Assembly (NCBI RefSeq): GCF_010183535.1
Contig: NC_071331.1
Location: 23,250,001 to 23,314,000, forward strand
DNA: 64,000 nucleotides
Direction: 5' to 3'
Source: Caenorhabditis remanei
Taxonomy: Eukaryota > Nematoda > Chromadorea > Rhabditida > Rhabditidae
The notes below the pieces were generated by a model. It had not been told where the DNA came from. It did no database searches and saw only the letters and a list, made by a program, of their open reading frames with translations. The position numbers and the translations under genes were made by a program. Shown here piece after piece: positions 1 through 11,712 of the stretch. How positions within the stretch are numbered: the first letter of the stretch is position 1; each line of letters opens with the position of its first letter.

Positions 1-180
1 CCGCTTTCCTCCTTCCGCCTTCCAACGAAAAATTTTCGCTTCCGCCTTCCGCTCTCCGCTTTCCGACAATATTTTTCAATTCCGCCTTCCGCTTTCCGCC
101 CAAAAAATGTTTATTCCGCTTTCCGCTTTCCGCTTTCCGCCTTCCGCCATTTCGAAAACCGCATTCCGCTCAAATCTGGT
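1..180. repeat. CCGCTTTC/CCGCCTTC pyrimidine repeat, right part of a hAT-type miniature element
   Basis: The window opens inside short tandem variants of ccgctttc and ccgccttc, ending in gcattccgctcaaatctg. The same arrangement closes the complete element at 4460-4898, so this is probably the right end of another copy, with one mismatch in its terminal repeat. The left end is outside the window. Confidence 0.7.
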
Positions 181-2318
181 CTGGAGTCGTCTGCTGTACG
201 ACGTACTACTATTCAACCGGCGAAACTGAAAACTTATTAGTGTTATGGACAACTGGGACCTTTCATATCAAGTTCAAACAAAATTCCGAAACTGTGAAAA
301 AGAAAACAATTCAAAACGTTTTCTAAACGTAACTAACACCAAAAAAGCGAAATTTCAATTATTTGCTTAATAAAATTTCAAAATAGAGATTTCTAGCAGC
401 ATATAGCAAAAACAGTCGCCAAAAAACGGTTATTAATAAAAAAACACTATTTACCGTTTCACAGATTTCATGAAACGGTAAATTTTTAAATTTTTCTATT
501 GTTACGTTTTTATTGACATTCAGAAGAATTTCTAAAATTAGTTGCTAGAAGGCTGAACATAATTACCCAGAATTTTTGAAACGTTGAAAATGTGATTTGA
601 GGTATTATATTGATCATTTTAAATATATTTTTCCCCGTCAAACAGGCACACAGACATCTCATCAGACGCCGCCGCAGAAGTTCAGAAAAAATAATATTTG
701 CACGTATTCCCTAATTTCCACGTGTCACTAAAAATGATGCAAGATTATATGAGTACATGTATCAAAAACCACCTGTGTCTAATAGAAAATGGGGAAAAGG
801 AAACAGAGTATACATGACTTTCTGCAAAAGAAATTTATGGTCAGGGATGCAAATAAGTAACTGAACATGTTTAAGCTGCAGATATCTGCTACAATGACAA
901 AAATTATTACTGTTTCAGAAAAAACTTTAAAATTAAATTATTACATCAACATTAGCATTTAAAATCCAGATAGAACATTAAAAATCATCTATAATTTCAT
1001 TTGAAGGAAAATTTTTTTTTAAAGAGTATCGAATTTCTGAGTCCCTAAGAATTTATTTGCTGCTTCAAAAATTCCGGATATTACTCAATGTTAGTAATTT
1101 GATAGTGACTCGCAGATCTAAGAAAGTTATTTATTTCAATGAATGTTTCAGAGAATTGTAAACCAGAAATGCATTTTTAATTATGACATTATACCAATGT
1201 TTGGTTAGCAAAACTCACTCTTTCTAATTATGGTAAAGTTTAACTGTTTTTTGTATAGCACAATGTGAATTGCGTCATAACTTTTATAGGACAGTGTATA
1301 TTTTATTTTTGAAAGCAAAAAAAAACTGTTTCTGAAAATATTTATAGAAATCATTACTAGAAGCAGTTGCTTAACACAGTTTCGATTTCAACCCGATTTC
1401 ATTAAAACAAAAAGGCGAAGCTTAAAACTTTTCTGGGTTATTAGTGTTATTGACAACTGAAATTTGTTTAGGACAAAAATTTAACACTATCTAACTTTCA
1501 TATTTCTTACTTTTTCACATTTCCCTGAAACAGTAAAAATTTTTGGAGGGTTTTTTTTATTTTTCAGTAAACGATAACTGTAACTGAATTCTTGAAAATT
1601 TCCATTTTTTGGGAAAAATAGTTTGGAGACGTCTACTGTACAAAATAGACAATTTTATTTTACAAAAAAAATGTTACCCGAAATAAATATTCAAAAAACT
1701 CTGAAACTGAAACAAATTTTCAAGTGTCTCAATAAAAGTACAAGCGGCGTTTCCGAACTATTTTTCCCAAAAATTTTCAACTTGGAAGAATTCAAAAATT
1801 GTCTAAACCTCGCAAAATCTTAACTGTTTCAAGAAAATGTAGAATTTTTAACGTTAGTTGGTGATTTCATGGAAAAAAATTGCTAATTTTTTGTCATAAA
1901 CAAATTTCAGCGATCAGCGGTCATTATGAATTGGACACAAAACAACTCTTGTCAGGCAATTAAATATTTTTCTACGAAACCTTTCTCGATTTCTTTCCAG
2001 ATTGTTACTTTTTGCTAATCGTCCTCAAACGTTTTACGAGTGGGAAGAAAAGTCGATAAGACTCTTCACTGATAACAAAAAAGTGTTTCTCAAAGACTTA
2101 TTTCATTCATTCATATTCTATTCTATCACCCCCTCCCTTCCAAAATAATATTCATAATGGGGATATGTATATAATTTAGAAAACATACGTTTTGTTAGAA
2201 ATGAATATTGCTAAAGTTAGAATCAATTCCTAGAAGAATCAAATCCTAGACCAAAATTTCAGATTAAATGATACTGATACTTTCTCTTAATAAAATAAAG
2301 ATAATTCAGCTTTTCCAG
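181..2318. promoter_or_regulatory. Intergenic piRNA block 1a: 21U-RNA core motifs
   Basis: No credible protein gene was found. The stretch carries CTGTTTCA cores starting at 910 and 1824 (+) and the reverse complement at 1526 (-). For the 1526 copy, a T at 1486 on the - strand follows a YRNT context at about 43 nt. The segment 1190-1850 is paralogous to 3750-5190. The core is known in C. elegans as the upstream motif of autonomously transcribed 21U-RNA genes; function here is inferred. Confidence 0.75.
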
Positions 2319-3619
2319 CCGCATGTCTTCCATATCAGAACAACACTGTCTTATACGCGTATTCAACTGACATCGACTTTAAAACATACGAGGACGGTGC
2401 TTTTTTTATGTTCTTTTATGCTGATAAATATGCAACAATGGCAAATGTTCGATTCGATACGAAACAGGAAGAGGAGATAGAGTACCACTCTGACAAAAAG
2501 TATGTTCATTTTTTGTTTTTGCTGCTTTATTAAATCCTTTTGATTCAGAAGTTTAAATGATTTTTTATGGGCTCATCAACCAGATCCATCACTTGGATAT
2601 GGAGATAACACTACTGGTAGTAACTTGTACACGGTTTTGAAGGTTTGTACTATTTCATCTCATCTTTTATTCAGAAAATATTCCAGAAATTTCTCAACAA
2701 TAAGAAAGCGTCAATATGCGGAGCACAAGTGTTCATTGCAGTAAAACGATATCCAGACGAGTCTGATGTATCCGACATCATTTCCCAACTACGATCAAAT
2801 CATGTGATGGTGTTCATTGCTGTTGACAGTATCCCATCGGGCGGTTCCAATTCTGCAACACTGTACGAAATGTCATTTCAAACAAATGGGTACTGTGTGT
2901 TTGCCAGTGGCCGGGATCTTGATTATGTGAGTTCATTTAGTAAAAATAGAATGAAAATGTTCACTGTGAAAGTTTGCTTTGATCTTGTGTTTTGAATGTT
3001 TCTGTGCAAGTAATAATGTCTTTTCGCAATTGCCGATAGTTTCATCTCGATGATTACGTTTCCTCACAAAAGATACAACCAAACATTCTTTTCTTATCTA
3101 AAAATTTTCAGGCTTTTGACAACATGATCGGACAACTTGATAACCCTTACCAGTTTCTTGCTCAAAATTTTGTGGTTTCTGGATCGGGTCGAATTGAAAC
3201 ACCGACATTCAGAACTCCTTTACCGCCCGGTTATGAAGAATCTTGTTCAGTTGTGATAACTGTTCAAAACCATAGTATGCGATAATTTCCATGTTAAAAA
3301 GTCCACTCACAATGTTTGCAGCACTAGACAAGTTATTTGTATCAATGAACTATACATTTGCGAGTACTGATGGATTTTATGATTTCAAATTTCCTGGTTA
3401 CCAATCGTTTCCTCTTTATGGAACTGCACAAGCAGAGAGCTTGATTCTGAATGGCTCGGTCTCTTACAAATGGACAATTGACTATCATTACAATTCTGAT
3501 GCACCACAAATCATTCAATTAAGAATGTACAGTGACTAGTGAGTTTTTCAGAAACTTTTACTATTGCATAAATCTAATATTTCAGTTATCACGATTTCCT
3601 TCCATTGCCAGTTTTCTGA
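2319..3619 (+). CDS. VWA-like secreted-type protein, 5' end not found
   Basis: Six exons splice in one frame: 2319-2499, 2549-2642, 2675-2926 (a second in-frame acceptor gives 2687), 3112-3274, 3322-3538 and 3586-3619, ending in TGA. All have GT/AG borders. The product reads through an alternating hydrophobic region (AQVFIAVKRYPDESD, then VMVFIAVDSIPSGG) typical of a von Willebrand factor A-like Rossmann fold, followed by a beta-rich tail ending LPVF. It resembles nematode proteins of the DUF7154/VWA type that often accompany C-type lectins; that family name is from memory and tentative. The first exon starts in phase and needs an upstream exon with a start codon and signal peptide, which I could not find in the preceding kilobases. 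The gene may be 5'-truncated or have a distant first exon. piRNA cores flank it on both sides, with none inside. Confidence 0.6.
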
Positions 3620-4459
3620 TGATCAGTTCATTGTTCCTTCAACATGGGCTTCCTCCTCGAAAGCCGATTAAAATTTTATGAAATTTTATAACATAAATAG
3701 TTCCTGAATATTTTCAAATTTAATTATTTCAAATTAACCAACTAAAAATTCTTAACAATTCTTACTTTTTCACAATTCCCTGAAACAGTAAACATTTTGA
3801 GAGGTTTTTGCTCCAGTAAACGATAACTGTAACTGAATTCTTAAAAATTTCCATTTTTTGTGAAAAATAGTTTGGAAACGTCTGCTGTACAAAATACCAA
3901 AATATTGCCGAAATGAAGCTCAATTACCAAATGCAGACCATTATCAAACAGAATATAAGTTCTGTTTCAAAAAATACTGAAACTGAAAAAAATTTTCAAG
4001 AGCCCTAGTTGGTTGTGAACACAAGAGGTATCCAAACTATTTTTCCTGAAAATTTGGAATTCGGAAGAATTTAATTATAATTGTTAGCAAAACTCACTCT
4101 TTCTAATTATTGTGAAGTTTTATTGTTTTTTGAATTACACAATGTGAATTGTTTCACATTTTTTATAAAACTAAATTTAAAAAAAAACTGTTTCAAGAAA
4201 TATTTATAGAAATCATTACTAGAAGTGGTTGCTATGAACGTAGTTACGATTTCAACTCGATTTCATTAAAATAAAATGGCAAAACTGAAATTTTCTGGGT
4301 TATTAGTGTTATTGGCAACTGAAATTTGGTTAGGACAACACAATTTAACACTAACTAACTTTCATATTTCTTATTTTTCTTATATTTTCTTGAAAACAGT
4401 TTTTTTTTCAATTTCAAAATTTCAATTTTTTGGGAGCAATAGTTTAGAGACGTCTACTG

Positions 4460-4898
4460 CAGAGTTGAGCGTAATTCCGCCTTCCTCTTTCCGCTTTCCG
4501 CCTTCCGCTGTTTAAAGATATTTTCCTCAGCTGGAAAAATTTGATCACCTATTCCAATTTACTGATATTTTTGAGGTTTTTTGCAGCAAAGCTATCAGTG
4601 TTTACCGAAAAAAACAAAATTTAACTCAAATTTAACCATTTTAGTGTTTTTTCACTACAAAATAAGGCCAAAATCGTGTTTTTGAAAGCGACATTGTATT
4701 CCGCCTTCCGCCTTTTGGCATTTTTTTCCATTCCGCTATCCGCCTTCCGCCTTCCGCCAAAAAATTTTCGCTTCCGCCTTCCGCTCTCTGCTTTCCGCCG
4801 ATATTTTTTTCAATTCCGCCTTCCGCTTTCCGCCCAACAAATGTTCATTCCGCTTTCAGCCTTCCGTCATTTCAAAAACCGCATTCCGCTCAACTCTG
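4460..4898. mobile_element. hAT-type miniature element with 8-bp target duplication
   Basis: The 12-bp perfect terminal inverted repeats are CAGAGTTGAGCG at 4460 and CGCTCAACTCTG ending at 4898. The flanking 8 bp GTCTACTG is repeated exactly at 4452-4459 and 4899-4906. The paralogous sequence at 1631-1638 has a single GTCTACTG followed directly by the matching flank, so it is the empty site. An 8-bp target duplication with CAGAG-type ends is the signature of the hAT superfamily. The interior holds ccgccttc-type short repeats and no transposase. Confidence 0.85.
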
Positions 4899-5186
4899 GT
4901 CTACTGTACAAAATAGACAATCTTATTTCACAAAAAATTGTTTCAAAAAATACCCGGAGTAAATATTATTTATCCAATATCAAACAAAATAAAAGTTCTG
5001 TTTAAAAAAATTCTGAAACCGAAAAAAATTTTCAAGAGCCTCAATAGAAGTACAGTGGCGTCTCCGAATAATTTTTTCCAAAAATTTGAAACTTGGAAGA
5101 ATTCAATTACAATAATTGTCTAAACCTCGCAAAATGTTAACTGTTTCAAGAAAATGTGAAAAATTAAAATTTTTAACGTTAGTCGG

Positions 5187-5207
5187 TTATTTCGTAGAAA
5201 AATATAG
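5187..5207 (+). ncRNA. Candidate 21U-RNA locus
   Basis: The core is at 5141-5148. CGGT at 5184-5187 supplies the YRNT small motif, and its T is 42.5 nt from the core centre. Confidence 0.6.
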
Positions 5208-6003
5208 CAAATTTTTTGTCTTAAACAAATTTCAGCGGTTTCAAAATTAAAAAAAAAATTTTCACAACAAACTTGCTAAGGATTTTAATTCTTTCTGCTT
5301 AAAATAATGTATCGACTCTTCACTGCAAAAAAAATCTGTTTCAAGAAGAACACATAAAAATTCTATGAAGTTTGGTTGCAATTTAGATGTGATTTTGTGT
5401 TTCAAATAATTTATAAAATACATATCAATCTGGGAGATATTAATAACGCTAACAATGACTTTGGCTATTTTCCTTAATGAAATTAATACTGGCATGTTTC
5501 ATGCCAGCTGGAAGTTTTCCGTTTCACAGCGTTTACAAATACAGCAATTTGTTGTGAAATATAATATGTTATGGACAGAAATGTCGAAACGAAGTATTGG
5601 AAAATGTTATTGATAATGCCTCCAAAACTATTAGGATTGCAAAAATTTCAAGCATCTGTGTTTCTGCAAAAGTTGAAACAGAAAAAAGAAGTGAAAACTA
5701 TATTTTAGCGGCGTCAATTATTTTTTATAACATTGCGTCGCTAAAATCAAAAAATGAAATGTTCGTTTGATCAGAACAATATAAGTAATTTTATTGAAAA
5801 ATAAACTATGTTTAAGAAAATTTTGAAACACAAATTGTATTATTTTCTAAAGTTACTATTTCTTGTGTTTTGAATGTTCTCTTCAGTTTAGAAATAGTAT
5901 TGTTTTTCTGTATCAGATTTTTGTCCTATGATTAGCATCATTAGTATCGTACTTAACTTCAAGGATATTTGAAACCGTAGAAAATTCTGATACATCTTGT
6001 ATA

Positions 6004-6143
6004 TTATCACGCCAGGCTTCTAACAACCGTGCTCTACCGAAACCGAAGAAAATTGTGTGCGAAATTAAGAAACCCAGAGAAAAAGAGACATTTCTCAAGG
6101 GGATTTCAGTGGAGCGCAGTTGTAAGAACTGCGCCGAGCTAAT
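6004..6143. mobile_element. TTAGCACG/GTGCTAA-type MITE
   Basis: This degenerate palindrome of about 140 bp has arms resembling cttctaacaaccgtgctc and ggagcgcagttgtaagaac, with an agagaaaaagagacatttct centre. Related copies lie near 18541, 21132, 32142, 41552, 46530 and 56022. Confidence 0.65.
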
Positions 6144-6327
6144 AATGCATTCTGACAACGATGTGATTATGTTTTTTTTTAATTCTGCAAAACCATCATA
6201 AAAAGGGAACGGATATAATAAACACAATATAATATAAAAAATAGAAATTATTTTTAAAAAAACTTATAATTCAAACTTTTCACTGTTTCAGATAATCTAA
6301 AAACCATTTTCGGAAGAAGTACATTAG

Positions 6328-6348
6328 TGCATCATCCTATTGACTAGA
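6328..6348 (+). ncRNA. Candidate 21U-RNA locus
   Basis: The core is at 6283-6290. TAGT at 6325-6328 is the YRNT context, 41.5 nt from the core centre. Confidence 0.6.
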
Positions 6349-7291
6349 AACACCGTTTTTCAGTAATTTTTTCTAGAAAGAAAAAAGTTTTTTTTTGGAT
6401 AACCGATTTTACTTGTTCACTAAAAACGTTAATAATTGTGTCAATGTTTCAAATAGCTATGAAATAGAGAAAGTTTGATGAAACTGTGATTCGTGAGAAA
6501 ATTGTAAAATATTTCTTGTTTTATAACATCCTGCAAACTAACCAACAAAGTTATTTTTCCAGTTTCATAAATTATTGAAACAGTGAGTTTTTGTGTAATT
6601 ATTCAGTCGTTTAACAAGATCTATTAGTTGAATAAACCAAAAAATAAAAGAAACAAAATTATCAAAACTTAAAACAAAAAATAATCACTATAAAAACTTG
6701 CTGGTTCAGAAAATTTTGAACAATAAATAAGTTCTTAAGATTATTAATAATAAAAGCGAGTGGATTCTAAATTCTGATTAAGATAACCAGTTTCAATTCA
6801 ATTCAGTTTCAATCAACAATAATTATTTTCATGTTTCAGGTACTACGGATTTAAGACGATGCTAGCAAATTAACACTGAGCATATAAACAGTATTATCAA
6901 ATAAAAATAATAAAAATCAGTCAGCCCATCAAAAAAATCTGTTCAAAAATGTATTTTTTTGAAGAGACTTGAAATAGATAACATTTGAGATTAAAACTGT
7001 TTGGAAAATTCTTGGAAAATAGTGACGCGATTTGACAATTTATTGATAGAAAAAATAGCTTTTTGAACTTTTTAAAAAAATTATTATTCATAGCATAATG
7101 TTTATTTCATAACGTTTACTATTTCAACACAACAAAAAATAGAAAACTATTTTTTCATATCGGTTTTTTTCATTCGGTATCGCATGAAAATTTAATGTAT
7201 CTGGTTTAAAGTTACAAAGCGTATTAATTATTCCAAAAAAATGTTCTGTTTCACAATTTTTTTTAAACAATGAAAATTATGAAGTAGCCGA

Positions 7292-7312
7292 TAGTTCTTC
7301 TTCTCTGGATTC
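7292..7312 (+). ncRNA. Candidate 21U-RNA locus
   Basis: The core is at 7246-7253. CGAT at 7289-7292 gives a T 42.5 nt from the core centre. An alternative T at 7295 also has a YRNT context. Confidence 0.6.
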
Positions 7313-7446
7313 CCAGACACACAGACTTTTGAAATTAAACAATTACATTGTGAAGACACCAAGACATTCAGGTATCTAGACAGAGTTACACTTTCTGCTA
7401 CTGTTTCAAAAAAATCTCATTCATCGAATTGGAAAAATTAAATCAT

Positions 7447-7467
7447 TGATCGGAAAAGCATTATTAT
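7447..7467 (+). ncRNA. Candidate 21U-RNA locus
   Basis: The core is at 7401-7408. CATT at 7444-7447 gives a T 42.5 nt from the core centre. Confidence 0.6.
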
Positions 7468-7594
7468 CACTGTTTTAAGCAAAGTGCGTGTTCGAGCGGC
7501 ATATTTCATACAAAATTGCTTTTTCATTCTTAAAATAAAATAAAAATTACTGTTTCAGTAAATTTTTAGTTTTTGAAATCAAATTTATCACTAA

Positions 7595-7615
7595 TTTAAC
7601 AGCACTATGGATCTT
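7595..7615 (+). ncRNA. Candidate 21U-RNA locus
   Basis: The core is at 7550-7557. TAAT at 7592-7595 gives a T 41.5 nt from the core centre. Confidence 0.6.
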
Positions 7616-7687
7616 TTAATTATTTAATTATTATCTTTGTTTCAAATTACTGTAACTTTGTTAACAGTTTCAACTATTGTCACAACT

Positions 7688-7887
7688 AACTTTCTTGACA
7701 TTCGGTGTTTGCGGACCTGAGTTCCCGCGTTTAAAATAAGCCACGCCCCCTTTCCATTGTCTCGGCTATGATATTAGTCGAACTCCCCGATGTTTTCTGA
7801 ATATATAGCCGACACAATGGAAAGGGGGCGTGGCTCATTTTAAGCGCGGAAACTTAGGTACGCAAACACCGAATGTCAAGAAAGTTT
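7688..7887. mobile_element. Palindromic MITE of about 200 bp
   Basis: Inverted arms begin with aactttcttgacattcgg and end with its reverse complement. The arms also share the segment ccacgccccctttccattgt. There is no coding capacity. It sits inside the piRNA block between cores at 7550 and 8092. Confidence 0.8.
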
Positions 7888-8524
7888 ATTTCGACAATAA
7901 AATCTAAAAAAGTTCAGTTTTCCGACAAATTTCAGTTCGCTTTTCGGCCCCTCATTTAGTTACAACTAATTAAATTTGTCTAATTGCCGCCAGTTTCATA
8001 CTGTCAAACAAATTTTACTACCTGTATCATTTCCGTCTTACAAAACAGCTGTTCGTGTCATTTAATATATTAGAAATCTCTTGAAACAGCACATTTTTCA
8101 AGTATTTTTTTGTTGGTTCAGTCAGTAAAAATTGTGTGGAATATTAACTGTTTCAGATACTTGTGGTAATCTAACTCACATAAACACTTGCTACTTTTTG
8201 CTACTTTCTGGTCGTTTTGTAAAGTCCACGATTTTTGCCACGTGAAATTTATTATTTCATCTTTTTTTCCACGTTTCCGGTGAATTTCTTTTAATAAATC
8301 CTTGTTTCGACCGCTTTCTACTGGACAAGAAAATATATAAAATTCTGGATTGAGAGCGCGGTCTCGTCAGCAGTAGACTCTCTCCAGTTTCTTCGAAATT
8401 TGCGTTTTAAGCCTAATTTTTTAACGAAAAATCTCAAAAATGTCGAAAATCAATTTTTGCGTTTTTTGGTTGGAAGGGATGCATCACATAATTAGAATCG
8501 CTCAAAAAAAAAAGTATTCCAAAA

Positions 8525-8640
8525 AGCAACTTTAAAAAATTGCCACCACTGGGGGTCGAACCCTGGTACCCAAATTGGTACAAAAACGTCCACAAGTACG
8601 TTTTGTTTCCTTAACGGACTTAACCAGGTGAGAAAAACAC
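8525..8640 (-). other. tRNA-derived degenerate sequence
   Basis: On the - strand the stretch contains a D-arm-like tggttaagtcc and a T-arm-like agggttcgaccccc. It lacks a pairing acceptor stem and a clear anticodon arm. It is probably a tRNA pseudogene or tRNA-derived repeat rather than a working tRNA. Confidence 0.4.
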
Positions 8641-8760
8641 AAAACAACATGATTTGGAAAAATGATGAAACAAAAATTCACGATTTACCGGTAATTTACC
8701 GAATACTCATTTACCCGTAATTTAACGAAAAATTACCGGTAATTTACCTCACACTGCAGC

Positions 8761-10477
8761 GAACTGAAGATCGGCTTCTTTCCTTTCTGTCGATGTTGTC
8801 CATGATTTGTGGAATTTCTGAAAATTCAGGCGGAGAAGTATATAGAGTATTTCTTCAACTAACCGCATTAAAACCATATTCAGCGATCGATAACCGACAC
8901 GATTTGAAGACGAATGACCGATGGAATTCCTGAAAACAGACACATTATTTGAGAGTATTGAGAGAAGGACGAGACAAATACAATAAAAGCGAAAAGAAAA
9001 TTATGAAAACGTTTCGAAAATGGGGACATTCTGCACTTTTTTGATAAATTTAGAAGAATAATCGGAAGAAAACTGTAAAATTTGCGAGAAAAACGGAATA
9101 TCGAAAGTAGGGACGAGAAACGCTCAACAAAGAGAGACGGAGACATTTTGCTAAGCAACGCTAAAACGAAAACAACCGATTTTTAAGCAATTTTTTGATA
9201 TATTCAGCGAGTATTATTGTTTGAATGATGATAATTGAGTAAACTATTATTCGGAGACAAATTTTTGGCGAAAAATGAAAAAAAAAATGTGCGAGAAACT
9301 GGGAAAATGAAACTTTAACGCTGAAAAAAAAATTAACCTTGACGCTGTATCGGCTACTTCCGTTTTCTTTATGAGAAGATTCGTTGAAAGCATACAATTT
9401 ACACCGTAAAAAATCGAAAAAAACTGAAAAATTTGAAGTTTAATAGCTGAAAAACTGAAAATTGGCTAACGTTCAGTTTAGCGCTGCTTAACAGCGCTAA
9501 ATAAATCGTGTCGATTTACGGTAAACAACACGCGCTTGCGTAATATCGGAGTGTCGTAGTATTTTAGCGCTGTTAAGCAGCGCTAAAGTATGAGGCATTT
9601 CTGACCGTTTCTTTATATTTTTCGTCATTTTTTTCTAAATTCAGCTAAATTGTATTGTTTCTTTTCAAATTGTATCAATTTTCCCAGAAGAAATCGATTT
9701 TCAGAAATAAAACATTTGAAAATTTGGCAAAAAGGTCGAATTCTGTTGATTTTTACAGATTTTTCCGCCGCCACGTTCGAATTTTCTTGAAAACTTCCAA
9801 TTTGACAGTTTTATTTTTATTTTTACGGTTTAAATTGTATGCTTCAAACGAATCTTCTCATAAAGAAAACGGAAGTAGCCGATACAGCGTCAAGGTTAAT
9901 TTTTAGCGCTGCTAAGCAGCGTTAAAGTTTCATTTTCCCAGTTTCTCGCACATTTTTTTTCATTTTTCGCCAAAAATTTGTCTCCGAATAACAGTTTGCT
10001 CAATTATCATCATTCAAACAATAATACTCGCTGAATATATCAAAAAATTGCTTAAAAATCGGCTGTTTTCGTTTTAGCGCTGCTTAGCAAAATGTCTCCG
10101 TCTCTCTTTGTTGAGCGTTTCTCGTCCCTACTTTCGATATTCCGTTTTTCTCGCAAATTTTACAGTTTTCTTCCGATTATTCTTCTAAATTTATCAAAAA
10201 AGTGCAGAATGTCCCCTTTTTCGAAACGTTTTCATAATTTTCTTTTCGCTTTTATTGTATTTGTCTCGTCCTTCTCTCAATACTCTCAAATAATGTGTCT
10301 GTTTTCAGGAATTCCATCGGTCATTCGTCTTCAAATCGTGTCGGTTATCGATCGCTGAATATGGTTTTAATGCGGTTAGTTGAAGAAATACTCTATATAC
10401 TTCTCCGCCTGAATTTTCAGAAATTCCGCAAATCATGGACAACATCGACAGAAAGGAAAGAAGCCGATCTTCAGTTC
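8761..10477. mobile_element. Foldback element with arms of about 640 bp
   Basis: The left arm 8761-9420 is nearly the exact inverse of 9836-10477. The ends are gaactgaagatcggcttc and its complement. The centre (9421-9835) carries a second palindrome built on ttagcgctgcttaacagcg (about 9478-9587). Open frames in both arms are mirror images and are not genes. The element has no exact CTGTTTCA core, unlike its surroundings, so it probably entered the piRNA block later. A transcript crossing it would form a long hairpin. Confidence 0.8.
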
Positions 10478-11712
10478 ATTGATAATTTCAAGAACAGTCT
10501 GGGACATCCTCCCTTTTCTCTCGTTTTATGGTTACTGTTTCCGTATTTTCAGATCTTCCGATATTGTCTCTTCTCGTCTGCATCCTCCAACGATTCAACT
10601 CAACAAAAATTCTATTTTATTATGGAAATACCCACGAAGAAAACTTGCCTATTCACGAACGCAAAATAATGCATTTTTATGGCACAAAAATGCATGAAAT
10701 TGCATTAAATGGTACAAGCAGTGATGTGCGGAAATAAACATTTCGGAAATTTCGGAACTCGGAAATTTGCCGAATTATCTAGTTTTATGTTAAAAAAAAG
10801 ATGAGGAAAAACAACCAATTTCGAAATTTACTGTGCATGTATAGAAATCGTGAAACAGACGAACAAAACATTTTTGACTGACTATCCATCTTCAGAATTA
10901 TTTTATAAATTCAAGGATTCCGTTTCTGAAAAGTTTGAAACAGATTTTTTATTATCAAAATAATCGAATGGTTGTTACAACTCGGTTAGTGTACCTCATG
11001 CTTTTTTCACTTCTGAAATATGTTACTGAATATCTTGAAAAATACTCTCGATATTTTGTTCACATAGAAATTTATGTAATCCATTACTCAAAACTTGAAA
11101 AACTGAAGCAGACGAAAAAATTCCGATTGGAACTGGTATGAATTGAAATTTATTTTTTCTGAAAGTTCATTGAAACAGTAAAAGTATTTTATGTGTGAAA
11201 GTGAAGTAAACACCAAGAAATGAAAGTTATGAAAAAATATTTCATAGAATAGATAGAAAGATCGAAATTGGATATTGAAAGTAAAAAAAAATAATATGAA
11301 AGTAATTTAATTAATTTTTTGAAACAGTAAAAATAGTTTTTGTGATGAAGATAGTAATTGCATATAATAATTAATGTTTTGTTGTTGCTTATTAGTGGAA
11401 AAATTCTTATAAGTTTTAAAAAATCAACATTTTATATTTAGTTGTTCTAAAACAGTAGTTTTCTAGTAATTTCTCAAAAGTTGAGCACAGGTACTGATTG
11501 GTGCACAATAAATCGAAAATATGTCGAATAAGAAAATTCATAAAAAAGATCAAAATCATTATGAAACAATAAAAATTCTTAACAAACTAAATAACAATCT
11601 AAACAGACTATATTTAAGGTCTTTGTGAAACAGTGAAAGAAAAGCATGTGCATTGCTAACATACTTCCAAACTGACTTCGTGACCGTCTTCAATTGAAAA
11701 AATTGATAATTG
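10478..11712 (-). promoter_or_regulatory. piRNA block 2: five - strand core motifs
   Basis: TGAAACAG starts at 10851, 10937, 11171, 11320 and 11626, all giving - strand motifs. There is no + strand copy here. No supported protein gene lies in the stretch. The 11320 copy has a YRNT T at 11280 (43.5 nt). The 11171 copy is listed separately. Confidence 0.75.
11112..11132 (-). ncRNA. Candidate 21U-RNA locus
   Basis: The - strand core is at 11171-11178. CAGT on the - strand (11135 down to 11132) places the T exactly 42.5 nt from the core centre. Confidence 0.6.

Larger units (their letters stand above)
3620..8160. promoter_or_regulatory. Intergenic piRNA block 1b: 13 core motifs in 4.5 kb
   Basis: There is no supported protein gene. 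CTGTTTCA starts at 3962, 4188, 5141, 5336, 6283, 7246, 7401, 7550 and 8148 on the + strand. TGAAACAG starts at 3781, 5674, 6576 and 8092, giving - strand motifs. Five of the + copies have a YRNT context at 41-43 nt and are listed separately. Many near matches such as CCGTTTCA and TTGTTTCA were not counted. Mobile elements at 4460-4898, 6004-6143 and 7688-7887 interrupt the block. Confidence 0.8.

Noticed and set aside
421..480. CCGTTTCA and ATGAAACGG as 21U-RNA cores
   Set aside because: One-base variants were left out of the count to keep it exact; some may be active.
1623..1823. 66-codon + strand open frame
   Set aside because: The paralogous copy at 4900-5123 is broken by a transposon and frame shifts; the sequence is lysine/AT-rich and piRNA-linked.
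5913..6227. 104-codon - strand open frame
   Set aside because: Most of it is the MITE 6004-6143.
8749..10737. Mirror-image open frames of 60-124 codons on both strands
   Set aside because: They are the two arms of the foldback element 8761-10477 read in opposite directions, with no splice signals or family match.
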